From Planctomycetia bacterium (GTDB taxonomy: Bacteria > Planctomycetota > Phycisphaerae > UBA1845 > Fen-1342): DNA of 64,000 bases. The position numbers and the translations under genes were made by a program. Positions 34,270 to 51,820 of the stretch are shown piece by piece (position 1 is the first letter of the stretch; each line of letters starts with the position of its first letter). Location: NCBI GenBank assembly GCA_015709575.1, contig CP054190.1, positions 3,098,616 through 3,162,615 on the forward strand. Reading direction: 5' to 3'. The notes below the pieces were generated by a model. That model searched no databases and had not been told where the DNA came from. It worked only from the letters and a program-made list of their open reading frames with translations.

Positions 34270-34842
34270 ATGCGCGACAGCGACCTGCTCACACTGATCC
34301 ACTCCCTTCGCGAGGCGGATGCGCTGGCTGAGGGCCGATCCGCCGGCGAGGCGGGTTGTCCGAGCATGGCGCGCCTGCACAGCGCTGCTTCCGCGGTGCC
34401 GCTGTCCGCGTCGGAATCGGCCCATGTCACTGCGTGCCGCAAGTGCTCGGCCAGGCTTGCCGCGTTCGGCTCCCCGCTGCGAACCGCGGCTGTGCGCCGC
34501 GCTACTGGCCGGGGTGTGTGGCAGCGTCTGGCGCTGGGCGCCGCTGGAGCGGCGGCCTGCGCGGCGGCGCTGCTGGTGCCGCGCTCAGAGCTTCCGCCGG
34601 GGGTTGTGACGCACGCCGGCGCCATGCATTTTCACAACGGTTGCGTGCCGTGCGACGTGAACTGCGACGGCGTGCTGAATTCGCGCGACATCGACGCCTT
34701 CATATTGGCTGTGCTCCACCCCGGGCAGTACCAGACCGACTTCCCGCAGTGCGACGCGGTGTGCAGCGCGGACGCCAATCTCAATTGCTCGCTGGACGAT
34801 GACGACATGGAACGTCTGCTGGCGTGCGTCCTGCCGCGTTAA
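34270..34842 (+). CDS. ZAS-type anti-sigma factor with a dockerin-like ectodomain
   Basis: The start is ATG 34270 with CCGGAG upstream, giving 190 residues. Residues about 1-75 form a cytoplasmic domain containing the zinc-binding anti-sigma signature H-x3-C-x2-C (HVTACRKC). One transmembrane helix follows (LALGAAGAAACAAALLVP). Outside the membrane are a short Cys-containing spacer and two dockerin/EF-hand-like loops: DVNCDGVLNSRDID followed by AFIL, and DANLNCSLDDDDME followed by RLL. The second loop departs from the calcium-binding consensus. I infer that the dockerin part senses an extracellular partner and controls the sigma factor encoded just upstream. Confidence 0.8.
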   Translation: MRDSDLLTLIHSLREADALAEGRSAGEAGCPSMARLHSAASAVPLSASESAHVTACRKCSARLAAFGSPLRTAAVRRATGRGVWQRLALGAAGAAACAAALLVPRSELPPGVVTHAGAMHFHNGCVPCDVNCDGVLNSRDIDAFILAVLHPGQYQTDFPQCDAVCSADANLNCSLDDDDMERLLACVLPR

Positions 34843-34873
34843 CGCGCCGGCGGCCGAAACACTCGCAAAACAC

Positions 34874-34918
34874 GTGATCGCCGGAACGGAGCACGACAGC
34901 GCCCGTTCCGGCGATCAC
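34874..34918. terminator. bidirectional intrinsic terminator between convergent genes
   Basis: A perfect 16-bp stem (GTGATCGCCGGAACGG, 34874-34889, against 34903-34918) has a 13-nt loop. Rightward it is followed by TTCTTGTT, leftward by GTGTTTT. It serves the anti-sigma gene from the left and rpoC from the right. Confidence 0.85.
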
Positions 34919-34956
34919 TTCTTGTTCCGCGTTTGCGGAGCGGCCTCGGCGGCGCG

Positions 34957-34998
34957 TTAGTGCCGCCGCGTCAGTGCCGCCGCGTCAGTGCCGCCGCT
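34957..34998. repeat. three-copy 14-bp tandem repeat next to the rpoC 3' end
   Basis: The unit TCAGTGCCGCCGCG (first copy begins TTAG, last ends GCT) is repeated at 34957, 34971 and 34985, ending 7 bp before the rpoC stop side at 35006. Confidence 0.85.
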
Positions 34999-35005
34999 CG
35001 AGTCG

Positions 35006-39382
<4,377 letters not shown>

Positions 39383-39502
39383 GAGTCTCGTGATCCTTCC
39401 GGTTGCCGGAACCGCGAAACCAGCGCCGCGTCCGCAGCGCCGTGTCCTGTTCGTCGTCTACCTCGAAAAATTCGATCCGCCCGTCGCCACGCGCTCCGGC
39501 GG

Positions 39503-39994
39503 CTAGGAGGCCGCTTCCGCCGGCGTGCGCACGCCGCACGTCCATTCATCCGTGCGCAGCGACATGCCGATCAAGCCCCCCTGCCGCTTGAAGCCCAGCT
39601 CCTGCAGAAAATCCACCTCGGTGCCCCACGCCACCACGTCGATCCGCGACACCCCCGCGTCGTGCATCGTCATCAGCACGCGCCGCGCCATCTCCGCCGC
39701 GATGCCGTAGCTGTCGTGCTCGATCCGCCCGTCGGTGCGCGTCACGGCCCCGGGCCCCTGGCAGGCCGGGTCCAGCTTGCACTCCGTGAAAAAACCCCGT
39801 GCGCCGTCGCACACCCCGCGCGCAAAGCCCACCAGCCGCCCGCCGCTGCGGGCCGTCACGAACGCGTCGCTCTGCGTCATCATCGCCCGCACCTGCCCCT
39901 CCCCGATCGGCAGTGAGTGATTGACGCGCCGGTAGAGGTCGATCACCTCACCCGGCGTGACATCGTCGGCCGTGCCGTACTGCACTTCGAACAT
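39503..39994 (-). CDS. GNAT-like acetyltransferase between rpoB and rpoC
   Basis: The ATG at 39994 follows GGGAG, giving 163 residues. The layout fits a GNAT domain: a starting beta strand and helix (VTPGEVIDLYRRVNHSL), strands (AFVTARSGGRLVGFARGVCDG, GFFTECKLDPAC), then a long helix (YGIAAEMARRVLMTMHDAG) and a final strand pair (VDFLQELGFKRQGGLIGMSL), where FLQELGFKRQ is the most GNAT-like part. The usual acetyl-CoA loop Q/RxxGxG/A is degenerate. The gene lies in the rpoBC operon with small gaps (70 and 120 bp), so it is probably co-transcribed. The substrate is unknown. Confidence 0.65.
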   Translation of the reverse strand: MFEVQYGTADDVTPGEVIDLYRRVNHSLPIGEGQVRAMMTQSDAFVTARSGGRLVGFARGVCDGARGFFTECKLDPACQGPGAVTRTDGRIEHDSYGIAAEMARRVLMTMHDAGVSRIDVVAWGTEVDFLQELGFKRQGGLIGMSLRTDEWTCGVRTPAEAAS

Positions 39995-40064
39995 GGCGCA
40001 TCTCCCGGTGGACTGCGGTTTCCGAGCCGGCAACTCCGGACGCGGCGACCCGCCGCACCCGCCG

Positions 40065-43880
<3,816 letters not shown>

Positions 43881-44495
43881 GGATGCTTCCTTGTCAGGGG
43901 GCCGGCTCAACGAGCAGGAGCAACAAAGCGCCGCCGACCGCGTTCGGCGGCTGCGCGGGTCGACCGCGCTCGAAGCCGGCGTCCTGGCGCCAGATGATCA
44001 TTGGAACTCGAAATCGCACGGGCCTGAATCAAAACACGGCATGTGTCATCGTCGGGCAGGATGAACCCGCGCGAATCCGCGGCGACGGAACGCGCACCCG
44101 CCCCGCGCATGCGGCTCGGCGCAGACGGCGCCCCGGGCGCTCCCTGGAAATCCCCCCCGTGCGGCGGCGAGGCGGTCAATCGCGACGTGCGGTCCATCAA
44201 GATCGCTGGCCTTCCGCTGTTTGCCGACGTTTCGCGACAAGCCGACACGCGCAGCGCCGTCCCCCGTCGTCCGGGCGACACCGCCGCGCAGCCGAAATCT
44301 TGCGAACGGGGTAGTATACACCGCTCGCTGATCCCTGCAACCCCCAAACGCGGGCGACCCCGCTCGCACGCCACCGGGCGCCAGGGTACGACCATGGAGC
44401 AGGCCAGAGGCGGATCGCCGGCGGACGAACTGTGCCTTCCGCACCGCGATGGACATCGGAAATACACCCAATTAGACGGAACTGCGGCCGATATT
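43881..44495. other. long intergenic region and rpoB leader
   Basis: The 615 bp between the divergent rpoB and ruvX genes have open frames only because of the G+C content; none has a plausible start or family. A candidate promoter for rpoB lies at 44313-44340, which gives rpoB a leader of about 425 nt. I see no recognised riboswitch or ribosomal-protein leader. Confidence 0.55.
44313..44340 (-). promoter_or_regulatory. candidate rpoB promoter
   Basis: On the minus strand TTGCAG (44340-44335) is followed after 16 nt by TATACT (44318-44313), giving four and five matches to the consensus hexamers. It is the best promoter-like sequence in the rpoB upstream region. Confidence 0.6.
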
Positions 44496-44960
44496 ATGGG
44501 ATGTTACGCCGGGATCGATTACGGAAGCCGCCGCATCGGACTCGCCACCGCCGAGGATCCGGTGCGGATCGCGTTTCCGGCCGGCATGATCGCCGGCGTG
44601 AATGACCCCGGCCGCGACGCCCGAGCCGTGCTGCGCTGGGCGAACGAGCGCGGCATCAGTGAATTTGTGATCGGCCTGCCGCTGAACATGGACGACTCTC
44701 GCGGCCCGCAGGCCGATCGCTGTGAAAAATTTGCGGCGGCGCTTCATCGCGTGTCCGGCAAGCCGGTCCACCTGCACGACGAGCGCCTGACCAGCTTCGC
44801 CGCCGACCAGGTGCTCAGCGCCGCGCGCCGGCGAAACAGGACGGCGGGGGAAAAGCGGAGCGGGCAGCGCGATGCACTCGCGGCCCAGGTGATCCTGCGG
44901 GAGTGGTTGGAGAGCCGCCATCCGCCGCCGGAGAAGCCGGACGGCCCCGGCAAGGACTGA
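44496..44960 (+). CDS. ruvX: putative Holliday junction resolvase (YqgF/RuvX)
   Basis: Starting at ATG 44496, the 154-residue protein has the RNase H-like fold motifs of the YqgF family: GIDYGSRRIGLAT with the first acidic residue, EFVIGLPLNMDDSRG, HLHDERLTS and DALAAQVILREWL. It is an essential nuclease linked to 16S rRNA 5' maturation and proposed to resolve Holliday junctions. The frame is open upstream to 44043, but family length and the motif position support 44496. It is divergent from rpoB. Confidence 0.9.
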   Translation: MGCYAGIDYGSRRIGLATAEDPVRIAFPAGMIAGVNDPGRDARAVLRWANERGISEFVIGLPLNMDDSRGPQADRCEKFAAALHRVSGKPVHLHDERLTSFAADQVLSAARRRNRTAGEKRSGQRDALAAQVILREWLESRHPPPEKPDGPGKD

Positions 44961-45026
44961 ATCGTCGCCACGCCGAACCGCCCCATCGCCCGGCTGAGCG
45001 GGTGGTGACCGGCCGCGACAGCGACT

Positions 45027-46595
45027 TCATCCGCCGTCGGTCTCGACCAGGACTCCCAGCGCCGCCCGGCGCTCCTGGGCCGCCGACAGGATCGCGGCCT
45101 GTTCATCCGCCGGGATGCGATTCACCTGCTGCACGATCACGCTCATCCGGTGGTTCCGCCCGAACCGCCGCCGGTTGCGAATCAGAAAATCCCAGTAAAA
45201 AGTCGTGAACGGGCAGGCGTCGGAACCGGTGCGGTTGCCCGGCTTATAGCGGCAGCTCGCACAGTAGTTGCTCATTCGCTGGATGTAGCGGCCGCTGGCC
45301 GCGTACGGCTTCGTACCGACCAGGCCGCCGTCGGCGTGCATGACCATTCCGAGCGTATTCGGCAGCGTGACCCAGTCCACCGCGTCCACGTACATCGCCA
45401 GGTACCAATCGCTGATGACGCGCGGATGCACGCCCGCGATCAGCGCGAAGTTCCCGGTGACCATCAGCCGTTGGATGTGGTGACCATAGCCGGTTTCGAG
45501 CACCTGCCCGATTGACTCGCGCAGGCACGCCATCTCGGTCCGGCCGCTCCAATAGAACGCCGGCAGCCTGCCATGCTGATCCAGCGCGTTCCGCGCCGCA
45601 TACTCCGGCCCAGAGTGCCAATAGATGCCGCGAATAAACTCCCGCCAGCCGATGATCTGCCGCACAAATCCCTCGACGCTCTCCAGCGGCGCAGCACCGG
45701 ATTCAAGTGCGCCCAGCGCCGCCGCGACGCACTCGCGCGGATTGAGCAGCTTGAGATTGAGCGCGGACGACAGAAGCGAGTGGTACAGGAATGGCTCGCC
45801 GGCCCACATCGCGTCCTGGTACGCCCCGAACTCCGGCAGGCGGTTCTGGATGAAATCATCCAGCCCGCGCAGCGCCTGGGCGCGCGTGACCGGCCAGCGA
45901 AACGACTGAAGCAGCCCGGGATTCTTCGGGAATCGCCCTTCGACGAGCGCAAGCACCTCGCGTGTGACTGCGTCCGGGCGTGGCGCATAGGGAGCCGCCG
46001 CAATCGGCCGCCGCTGGAAGGACTGCCGGTTCTGTCGATCGAAGTTCCACTGCCCGCCCGTCGGATCGCCGCTCGGTCCCATGAGTATCCCGAGCGCACG
46101 ACGCTGCGCCCGGTAAAAATGCTCCATCACCGGCTGCTTGCGACCGGCCATCCAGCGCGCGAAGTCTTCCGTGGTGGTGAGAAAGTGCCCGTCCGGCCAC
46201 AGCACCAGCGGAACCTCGGCCTGCTGCGCGGCGGCCTCGATCTCCCGCTTCACGCGCCACTCGCCGGGAAACGTGCACCGCAGCGCCGCCGGGTTCAGGG
46301 CCTGAATCACGCGTTTCAGCTCGCCGCCGAGCGTCTGCGTGTTTCGCGGCTCGTCCAGCGGAACGTAGTGAACGCGATACCCGTCGCGAACCCGCTCCAT
46401 CGCGAAGTGCCGCATCGCGGACAGGAATAGCGCGATCCGCTGCTTGTGGCTCGCGACGTGCGTCGATTCCTCCGCCACCTCGAGCATCAGCAGCGCATCA
46501 CGCGCTGGGTCCAGCGAAGTCAGCGCGCCTGCCTGCGGATCAAGCTGGTCGCCCAGCACCAGCGCCAGGTGACGCACCGGTCCGGTCACCCGCAT
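45027..46595 (-). CDS. FeS-type (6-4) photolyase / cryptochrome-like protein
   Basis: The roughly 522-residue protein belongs to the deoxyribodipyrimidine photolyase-related family (FeS-BCP). It starts with a photolyase homology domain (HLALVLGDQLD), binds FAD through its C-terminal helical half (HHIQRLMVTGNFALI, GVHPRVISDWYLAMYVDAVDW), and shows the cysteine set for a [4Fe-4S] cluster in SNYCASCRYKPGNRTGSDACPF. These enzymes repair pyrimidine (6-4) photoproducts with light. The start is uncertain: ATG 46595 or ATG 46634. Confidence 0.88.
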   Translation of the reverse strand: MRVTGPVRHLALVLGDQLDPQAGALTSLDPARDALLMLEVAEESTHVASHKQRIALFLSAMRHFAMERVRDGYRVHYVPLDEPRNTQTLGGELKRVIQALNPAALRCTFPGEWRVKREIEAAAQQAEVPLVLWPDGHFLTTTEDFARWMAGRKQPVMEHFYRAQRRALGILMGPSGDPTGGQWNFDRQNRQSFQRRPIAAAPYAPRPDAVTREVLALVEGRFPKNPGLLQSFRWPVTRAQALRGLDDFIQNRLPEFGAYQDAMWAGEPFLYHSLLSSALNLKLLNPRECVAAALGALESGAAPLESVEGFVRQIIGWREFIRGIYWHSGPEYAARNALDQHGRLPAFYWSGRTEMACLRESIGQVLETGYGHHIQRLMVTGNFALIAGVHPRVISDWYLAMYVDAVDWVTLPNTLGMVMHADGGLVGTKPYAASGRYIQRMSNYCASCRYKPGNRTGSDACPFTTFYWDFLIRNRRRFGRNHRMSVIVQQVNRIPADEQAAILSAAQERRAALGVLVETDGG

Positions 46596-46792
46596 CACGG
46601 GGAAACAGCGCTCGCTGCACGTCGATCGCGTCATTCTCTCGGGTCGCAAGTGCAGGAAAATGCCGAGCGAGACCCCTGCCGCCGGCGCTCGCCGACACCC
46701 GGCGCCCCCGTGAGTGACCGCAGGTCACACCATGACGATGCGCCCCAACCCGTTCCGGCGTCGGCTCGAAGCGTGCTCCCGATCCTCCACAC

Positions 46793-49700
46793 CTACCGCT
46801 CCCCCTCTTCACGCTCGTCGGGTTTCATGTCCTCGCGGGCGCGCTTCTTTGCCTTCAACAGCCGCGACGTGTAATCGGCCTCATTCGTCGCGGTCGGTTT
46901 GCGCGTCGGCCTGGCCACGACCGGCTGATCCGTCTCGCTCGCGCCGCCCAGCGCCCGGGCGAGGTCCGCGCTCGACTTCGCATCCTCCCGGGCTTCGAAC
47001 CGCGCCGCCGGCGCACCCCCGGCGGCCCCCGTCTGCGCCGATTCGCGTCCCGCGGCCGAGCGCGCAGCCCGGGCTTCGTCACGACTGCCCTTGAGCGTCG
47101 TCAGCACGGTCGCGCTGGCCTCGGCCGGCGCGCGTTGGCCGCCGACCTCGGCGATGAAGCGCCGCAGCCGTCGCAGCATCTCCAGCGGATTGATCGCGAT
47201 TCTGCGCACCGCCACGTCGATCAGGAACAGCAGCAGCATCAGGCGGACAAGGTCTTCCCAGATCGGCTGGCGGGCCGTCGGTCGCGCTAACCCTTCAAGC
47301 GAAAACGCCGCCTGCGCATTGCCGCCGGTCAGTTCACGACCACCGGTGCGGCGGGCGATCGCGTCCAGCAGGGCGACGTTGGAGGACAGGTCGCGATGCT
47401 CGGCGGAATAGGCCACGCTCACGCCCGTTTGCAGCGTGCCCCGCCGGGCGTCCTCTCCCGAGCCCATGCGATAGGCCAGGTTCACGATGTAATTGCCGGC
47501 CTCCCGGGCGTCGAATTCGGCCTCGTAGCGACCCGGCCCGGTCTGCGTCAGGCGCAGCGGCGTCGCGCCCGGCGCGGCGGGATTGAGCAGTGAGCCTTCA
47601 ATGGTCATGAAGTTGATCGCCGCCGCGTCGGCATCGAGCGCATCAACGCGGATCCGCCCGCGACCGCCGCCGACCGTGCTGCTGACGCCGAACGCAGCCG
47701 CATCCGACTGCCGGCTGGCCCAGCGCGCGATCTGCGCCCACAGCTTGCTGAACTTGCTCCACTGCGTCCAATCCGTGCCCCAGCGATCCCACATGCCGCT
47801 GGTGAACGCGACGGTCTTGCCCAGGCCGACCTGCCACTGCGCCAGCACCGGGTCGTCCGAGTCCTCCGTGCGGCGGATCAGCGGAATGTCGGCCAGCGGC
47901 TTGGGCGTCGTCAGCACATATCCGTGCAGCGGCGGGATGGCGTCGCCGGACAGCCCCTGCACCGTCGGCGAGATCGGGTTCACCAGCCGCGGCGCAAAGG
48001 TGCCGTCCTGCACCAGCGTCCGCCGCACGATCATCGACTCCTTGATAAAGATTTGCGGCAGCTCGGAATAGTTCGTCGTGGTGTAGAACTTGCCCCCCGT
48101 GCGCGTCGCGATGCTGCGCGCCTTCGGCTCATCGATCCAGTGGCTGCCATAGCCGATCGCGACCGTCGAGCAGGTGATGCCGAGTTTCTTCATCCGCGCG
48201 ATGGTCGCATCCGACGGACCGTCGGGGTCGAAGTCCGAGATGATGATCATGTGCTTGACCGAGGCGTCGCGACGCTGCTCCAGCGCGTCCACCCCCTGCG
48301 CAGCGACGTTCTCCAGCGAGGGCATGTCCCCCATCTGCATCCGCGTCAGCGCCTGGATGATCGCGTTTTTCGAGCCGACCACCTGCAGCGGCACCACCCA
48401 GTTCTGCACCGCCGCGCCGCCCCACTGCCACGACAGCACGCCCACCAGGTCGCGGCTCGACAGCGTCTTGACCGCCGCCACGGCCACCCGCTCACCCCAG
48501 TAATTTCCCTCCGGGATTTCGCAGGCGTGCATCACCAGCACCAGCGCCCCCTTCGGGATCTGCTTCTTGCTCTTGATGTCGAAGCTGACCGGCATCACCT
48601 CCTCGATCGGCGTGTCCATCCAGCCGCCCGCACCGAAGGTCTGATCCCCGCCGACCATCAGCAATCCGCCGCCCAGATCGCGGACGTACGTCGCCAGCGT
48701 CTGCCGCTCCTCCTCGCGCACCAGCGGCGCCGGAACGTTCGACAAAACCACCAGCGAATACTCGATCAGCCGCACCGCGTCGATCGGCGCGCTGCCGACG
48801 ATCTCCACGTCCGCCGCGAGTTGCTCTCGCGCCAGCGCCGCCGCAAGCAGTTGCGCCGAACGGCGGTCGTCCTGCGTCGTGAGAATCAGGATGCGCCCCG
48901 GTCCCGAAACAACCGTGAACGCGCGACCCGTGTTGTTCTCCGCGATCGTGTCCTGCGCCGCATCGTCCGGCTCAAAGGTCGCCTCAAAGCGGTGTGCCCC
49001 CGCGGCGCGCAGCGGCACGGAAATCGGAATCCGGTTGGGGCCGGCGTCCAGCGCGACGCCGTACTCCGTCGATCCCCCCGGGCCGATCGGCAGCAGCTCA
49101 CCGTTGTGCCGGATCTTGAGCCGCCCGCTGGCCGGCTGCTCCGAGCGGATCACGCATTGCAGGCTCACGGTTTCATCCGCCGCGGCCGTGGGCGGAGCGC
49201 TCAGGCGCTCAACGAGAATCTCGTTGCGGTGCGCGTAGCGCACCGGCGCCACGTCGATCGGCACCCCCGCGGCGCGGTACTGATCGGCGTCCGCCAGCGC
49301 ATCCCCGACGTTTTCGTTGCCGTCGCTGACCAGCACCACCCGCCGCATCACCCCCGGTGGAAACAGCGCCAGCGCCATGCGCAACGCGCCGCTGAGATTG
49401 GTCTCATCCGGCCGGACCGGCTCGGTCAGCCGCTCGATCGCCAGCACCGACATCGGGAGCTGCTCAACCGCGCTCTTGCCGTCGAAGGAGATCACGGCCA
49501 CCCGGTCGCCCGGCCGCCGGCCCTTCTCAGCCTCCTGCAGGAACGCCAGCGACCGGGAAGCCTGGCCACGCGGAATGCTCGACGAGCGATCCACGACGAA
49601 AATCACCGCCGCTTCATCGGTCGTGCGAACGCGATGCGCCCCGGCCAGCGCCAGGCACATGCAAACCACCACGATGCAGCGGGCCGCCAGCGCCACGATC

Positions 49701-49813
49701 CGCCGCACCGGACCCAGCCCCGACAGCGATCGAAACGACAGCACGATCAGCAGCGGCAGCGCCGCCAGCAGCGCCAGGTAACCCGGAACCTCAAAGCTCA
49801 GGTGCGCGAGCAT
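46793..49813 (-). CDS. membrane protein with VWA and glutamine amidotransferase-like domains
   Basis: I place the start at ATG 49813 (GGGAG upstream); upstream residues of the open frame are non-coding. The 1006-residue protein begins with two membrane helices (YLALLAALPLLIVLSF, IVALAARCIVVVCMCLALAG), then a VWA domain with the MIDAS motif DRSSS in AVIFVVDRSSSIPRG. A class I glutamine amidotransferase-like part follows (GGLLMVGGDQTFGAGGWMDTP), and a second VWA-like region (HMIIISDFDPDG). A last membrane helix (LLFLIDVAVRRIAI) and a charged tail end it. This architecture is common in planctomycetes; its function is unknown, possibly envelope-stress or aerotolerance-like. Confidence 0.85.
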   Translation of the reverse strand: MLAHLSFEVPGYLALLAALPLLIVLSFRSLSGLGPVRRIVALAARCIVVVCMCLALAGAHRVRTTDEAAVIFVVDRSSSIPRGQASRSLAFLQEAEKGRRPGDRVAVISFDGKSAVEQLPMSVLAIERLTEPVRPDETNLSGALRMALALFPPGVMRRVVLVSDGNENVGDALADADQYRAAGVPIDVAPVRYAHRNEILVERLSAPPTAAADETVSLQCVIRSEQPASGRLKIRHNGELLPIGPGGSTEYGVALDAGPNRIPISVPLRAAGAHRFEATFEPDDAAQDTIAENNTGRAFTVVSGPGRILILTTQDDRRSAQLLAAALAREQLAADVEIVGSAPIDAVRLIEYSLVVLSNVPAPLVREEERQTLATYVRDLGGGLLMVGGDQTFGAGGWMDTPIEEVMPVSFDIKSKKQIPKGALVLVMHACEIPEGNYWGERVAVAAVKTLSSRDLVGVLSWQWGGAAVQNWVVPLQVVGSKNAIIQALTRMQMGDMPSLENVAAQGVDALEQRRDASVKHMIIISDFDPDGPSDATIARMKKLGITCSTVAIGYGSHWIDEPKARSIATRTGGKFYTTTNYSELPQIFIKESMIVRRTLVQDGTFAPRLVNPISPTVQGLSGDAIPPLHGYVLTTPKPLADIPLIRRTEDSDDPVLAQWQVGLGKTVAFTSGMWDRWGTDWTQWSKFSKLWAQIARWASRQSDAAAFGVSSTVGGGRGRIRVDALDADAAAINFMTIEGSLLNPAAPGATPLRLTQTGPGRYEAEFDAREAGNYIVNLAYRMGSGEDARRGTLQTGVSVAYSAEHRDLSSNVALLDAIARRTGGRELTGGNAQAAFSLEGLARPTARQPIWEDLVRLMLLLFLIDVAVRRIAINPLEMLRRLRRFIAEVGGQRAPAEASATVLTTLKGSRDEARAARSAAGRESAQTGAAGGAPAARFEAREDAKSSADLARALGGASETDQPVVARPTRKPTATNEADYTSRLLKAKKRAREDMKPDEREEGER

Positions 49814-49905
49814 CAATGGTGGCTCCCCCGGTCGATCAGGCCGGCCGGGCACAGCCAAGTGTAGCCACCGATGCGCCGCGACGCGCCCCGGCCCCGACGG
49901 GATTG

Positions 49906-51795
49906 CTACCTCGCTCCGCCGTCGCGATGCAGGATCAGCGGCATTCGCGCCGGCCGCGGCCCAGCGCGCCACTCCCGCCACGCCGACTCCATCGCCGCCG
50001 CATTCGCGAATCCCAGCGCCGCTGGCCAGTCGGACGGCTCGCGCCCGTGCGTGCCGGCCAGCAGGGCCGCCGCGGCCGGCTGCCCCGGGTCGACGCGAGC
50101 CGCGCAATCCAGCAGAAATTCCGCCAATCCGTGCAAATCGGCGCGATTCTCCGATCGCAAGGCGTCCATCCACGAACCTGGAGCGCCCGCCGCGCGGCGC
50201 AGCGCCAGGCGACGGGCCGGACACTGGGCCGTTTCCGCGATCGCGCCGACCAGCGCTTCATTCGTGGCCGGCTCCGCCCCGTCCATCACCGCCGCCACCA
50301 GGCACGCAGGCAGTGTCGAGTTCAGCAGCCACGGATCGGACTGCACGACGTGAATTTCCCGCTGCGTGACCCGCCCGTCACGCCGCAGCACCCGCACGGC
50401 GTCCGTGCTGCCTTCCGATGCTCCGGTCGCAGCAACCAGCGCGGCCGAATCGGCATGCACGTGAACCAGCAGCCGCCGCGACGGCGGCGGGTCGGCCGGC
50501 ATGCCCAGCCATTTCGCCAGCCGCGGCAGGTGATGACCGGCAGCGCCGAAAATTCGCTCGGCCAGCGCGTCATTCGCCGCCGTGACGTCCAGGAGCGCCG
50601 ATTGGCGCGTTCTGCTCATTCCCGGCAGCGCGACGGACCATTCCCCCGTGCGGCGACGCGTCGCCGTCTGGCGATACATCCGCCCCACGTGCTCCATCGC
50701 GGCGGACCGCGCACGTCGCAGTGCGGCAGACCGCTCCTCCGCGGACGGCAGGCCGAAGGACTCGCCCACGGCCGCCGCGTACGACTCACCCGCGCGGACG
50801 CCCTGGCCCGCCGCTTCCAGCAGCAACCCCTCGATGACCGCGCGCGTCCGCGGATCGGCCGGACTGGCGGCGGCGCGGGAGCGCAGCCGCTCGATCGACT
50901 CGGCGGAGATCGGGTCGCGCTCGGCCGCCAGAGCCAGCGCCAGGCACAGCCCCCAGCGCTCATGCACATCCTGCGACGCCGCTGCGAGGCTGAGGCGGCG
51001 CTCATACAGCGAAAAGCCCTCGGCGAAGTTTCCCGCGAGGTAATGATCGTCCGCCGCACCCAGCCAGGCCTGCTCACGCGCCTCGGTCAGCACCGGGTCG
51101 AGCGGCCCCGCGAAGCGCTCGCACCGATCCAGCAGTTCGAGGGCCGGCTCGAACAGCTCAAGGCGAAGCCACTCCGATACCCGCCGCGGCGCGTCTCGAA
51201 GCTGCACTTCCGCTTCGGCGGCGGTTGCGATGACCGAGCGGGCGGCGGCGTCATCCGGCCTGACCGCCAGCACGGCGCGCGCGTAGGCCGCTGCGCTTTC
51301 CCACGCGCCGCTGGCCAGTGCATCGCGTGCCAGCGCCAGGTGCAGCGCGACAAACTCGTGGACGATCGCGGCGTCGCCGGGATGTTCCCGCAATGCGCGC
51401 TGCGTCCGCGCCACCGCCTCAGCCGGCTGCCGGTCGCGCAGCAGGATCAGCACGTCGGACCGCAGGCGCTCCGCCGCCGCGGAGGCGGCCGAGCTTGATG
51501 CAGGCTGCGTCGCCGTGATCGGGGATCGGGTCGCCGGCGGTGAACCGCTGGGCGGTGGCGATTCCGCACGCGCCGACGGAGCCGGAGCGCCGCCGGGCGG
51601 CGCTGCATCGGCCGGAGCCGCGACCACCGCGAGCAGCGCGACGAGGATCAGGGCGCGAAGACCCGGCCGCGTCGCGACCCGCGGCAAGCGCCGGAGTGTC
51701 GGGTGGATCGGGCGGGGCGTAGAATGCGGCCGACGCGGGGACGACTCCCCGCCGAGCCGCGGCGCATCCGACGATTCATACACAGCGCCGATCAT
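49906..51795 (-). CDS. exported hypothetical protein with TPR-like helices
   Basis: A signal-like stretch (GLRALILVALLAVVAAPADA) lies about 45 residues after the ATG at 51795, so the true start is uncertain and may be internal. The long open frame extends to 52059 but overlaps the divergent PIN gene and was rejected. The 629 residues are helix-rich in the middle (AVARTQRALREHPGDAAIVH, EHVGRMYRQTATRRR) like tetratricopeptide repeats; the C-terminal half contains HLPRLAKWLGMPADPPPSRR and HVHADSAALVAATG. No catalytic motif was recognised. Confidence 0.6.
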   Translation of the reverse strand: MIGAVYESSDAPRLGGESSPRRPHSTPRPIHPTLRRLPRVATRPGLRALILVALLAVVAAPADAAPPGGAPAPSARAESPPPSGSPPATRSPITATQPASSSAASAAAERLRSDVLILLRDRQPAEAVARTQRALREHPGDAAIVHEFVALHLALARDALASGAWESAAAYARAVLAVRPDDAAARSVIATAAEAEVQLRDAPRRVSEWLRLELFEPALELLDRCERFAGPLDPVLTEAREQAWLGAADDHYLAGNFAEGFSLYERRLSLAAASQDVHERWGLCLALALAAERDPISAESIERLRSRAAASPADPRTRAVIEGLLLEAAGQGVRAGESYAAAVGESFGLPSAEERSAALRRARSAAMEHVGRMYRQTATRRRTGEWSVALPGMSRTRQSALLDVTAANDALAERIFGAAGHHLPRLAKWLGMPADPPPSRRLLVHVHADSAALVAATGASEGSTDAVRVLRRDGRVTQREIHVVQSDPWLLNSTLPACLVAAVMDGAEPATNEALVGAIAETAQCPARRLALRRAAGAPGSWMDALRSENRADLHGLAEFLLDCAARVDPGQPAAAALLAGTHGREPSDWPAALGFANAAAMESAWREWRAGPRPARMPLILHRDGGAR

Positions 51796-51820
51796 CGAAC
51801 CGGATTGTAAGGGAGCGTTC

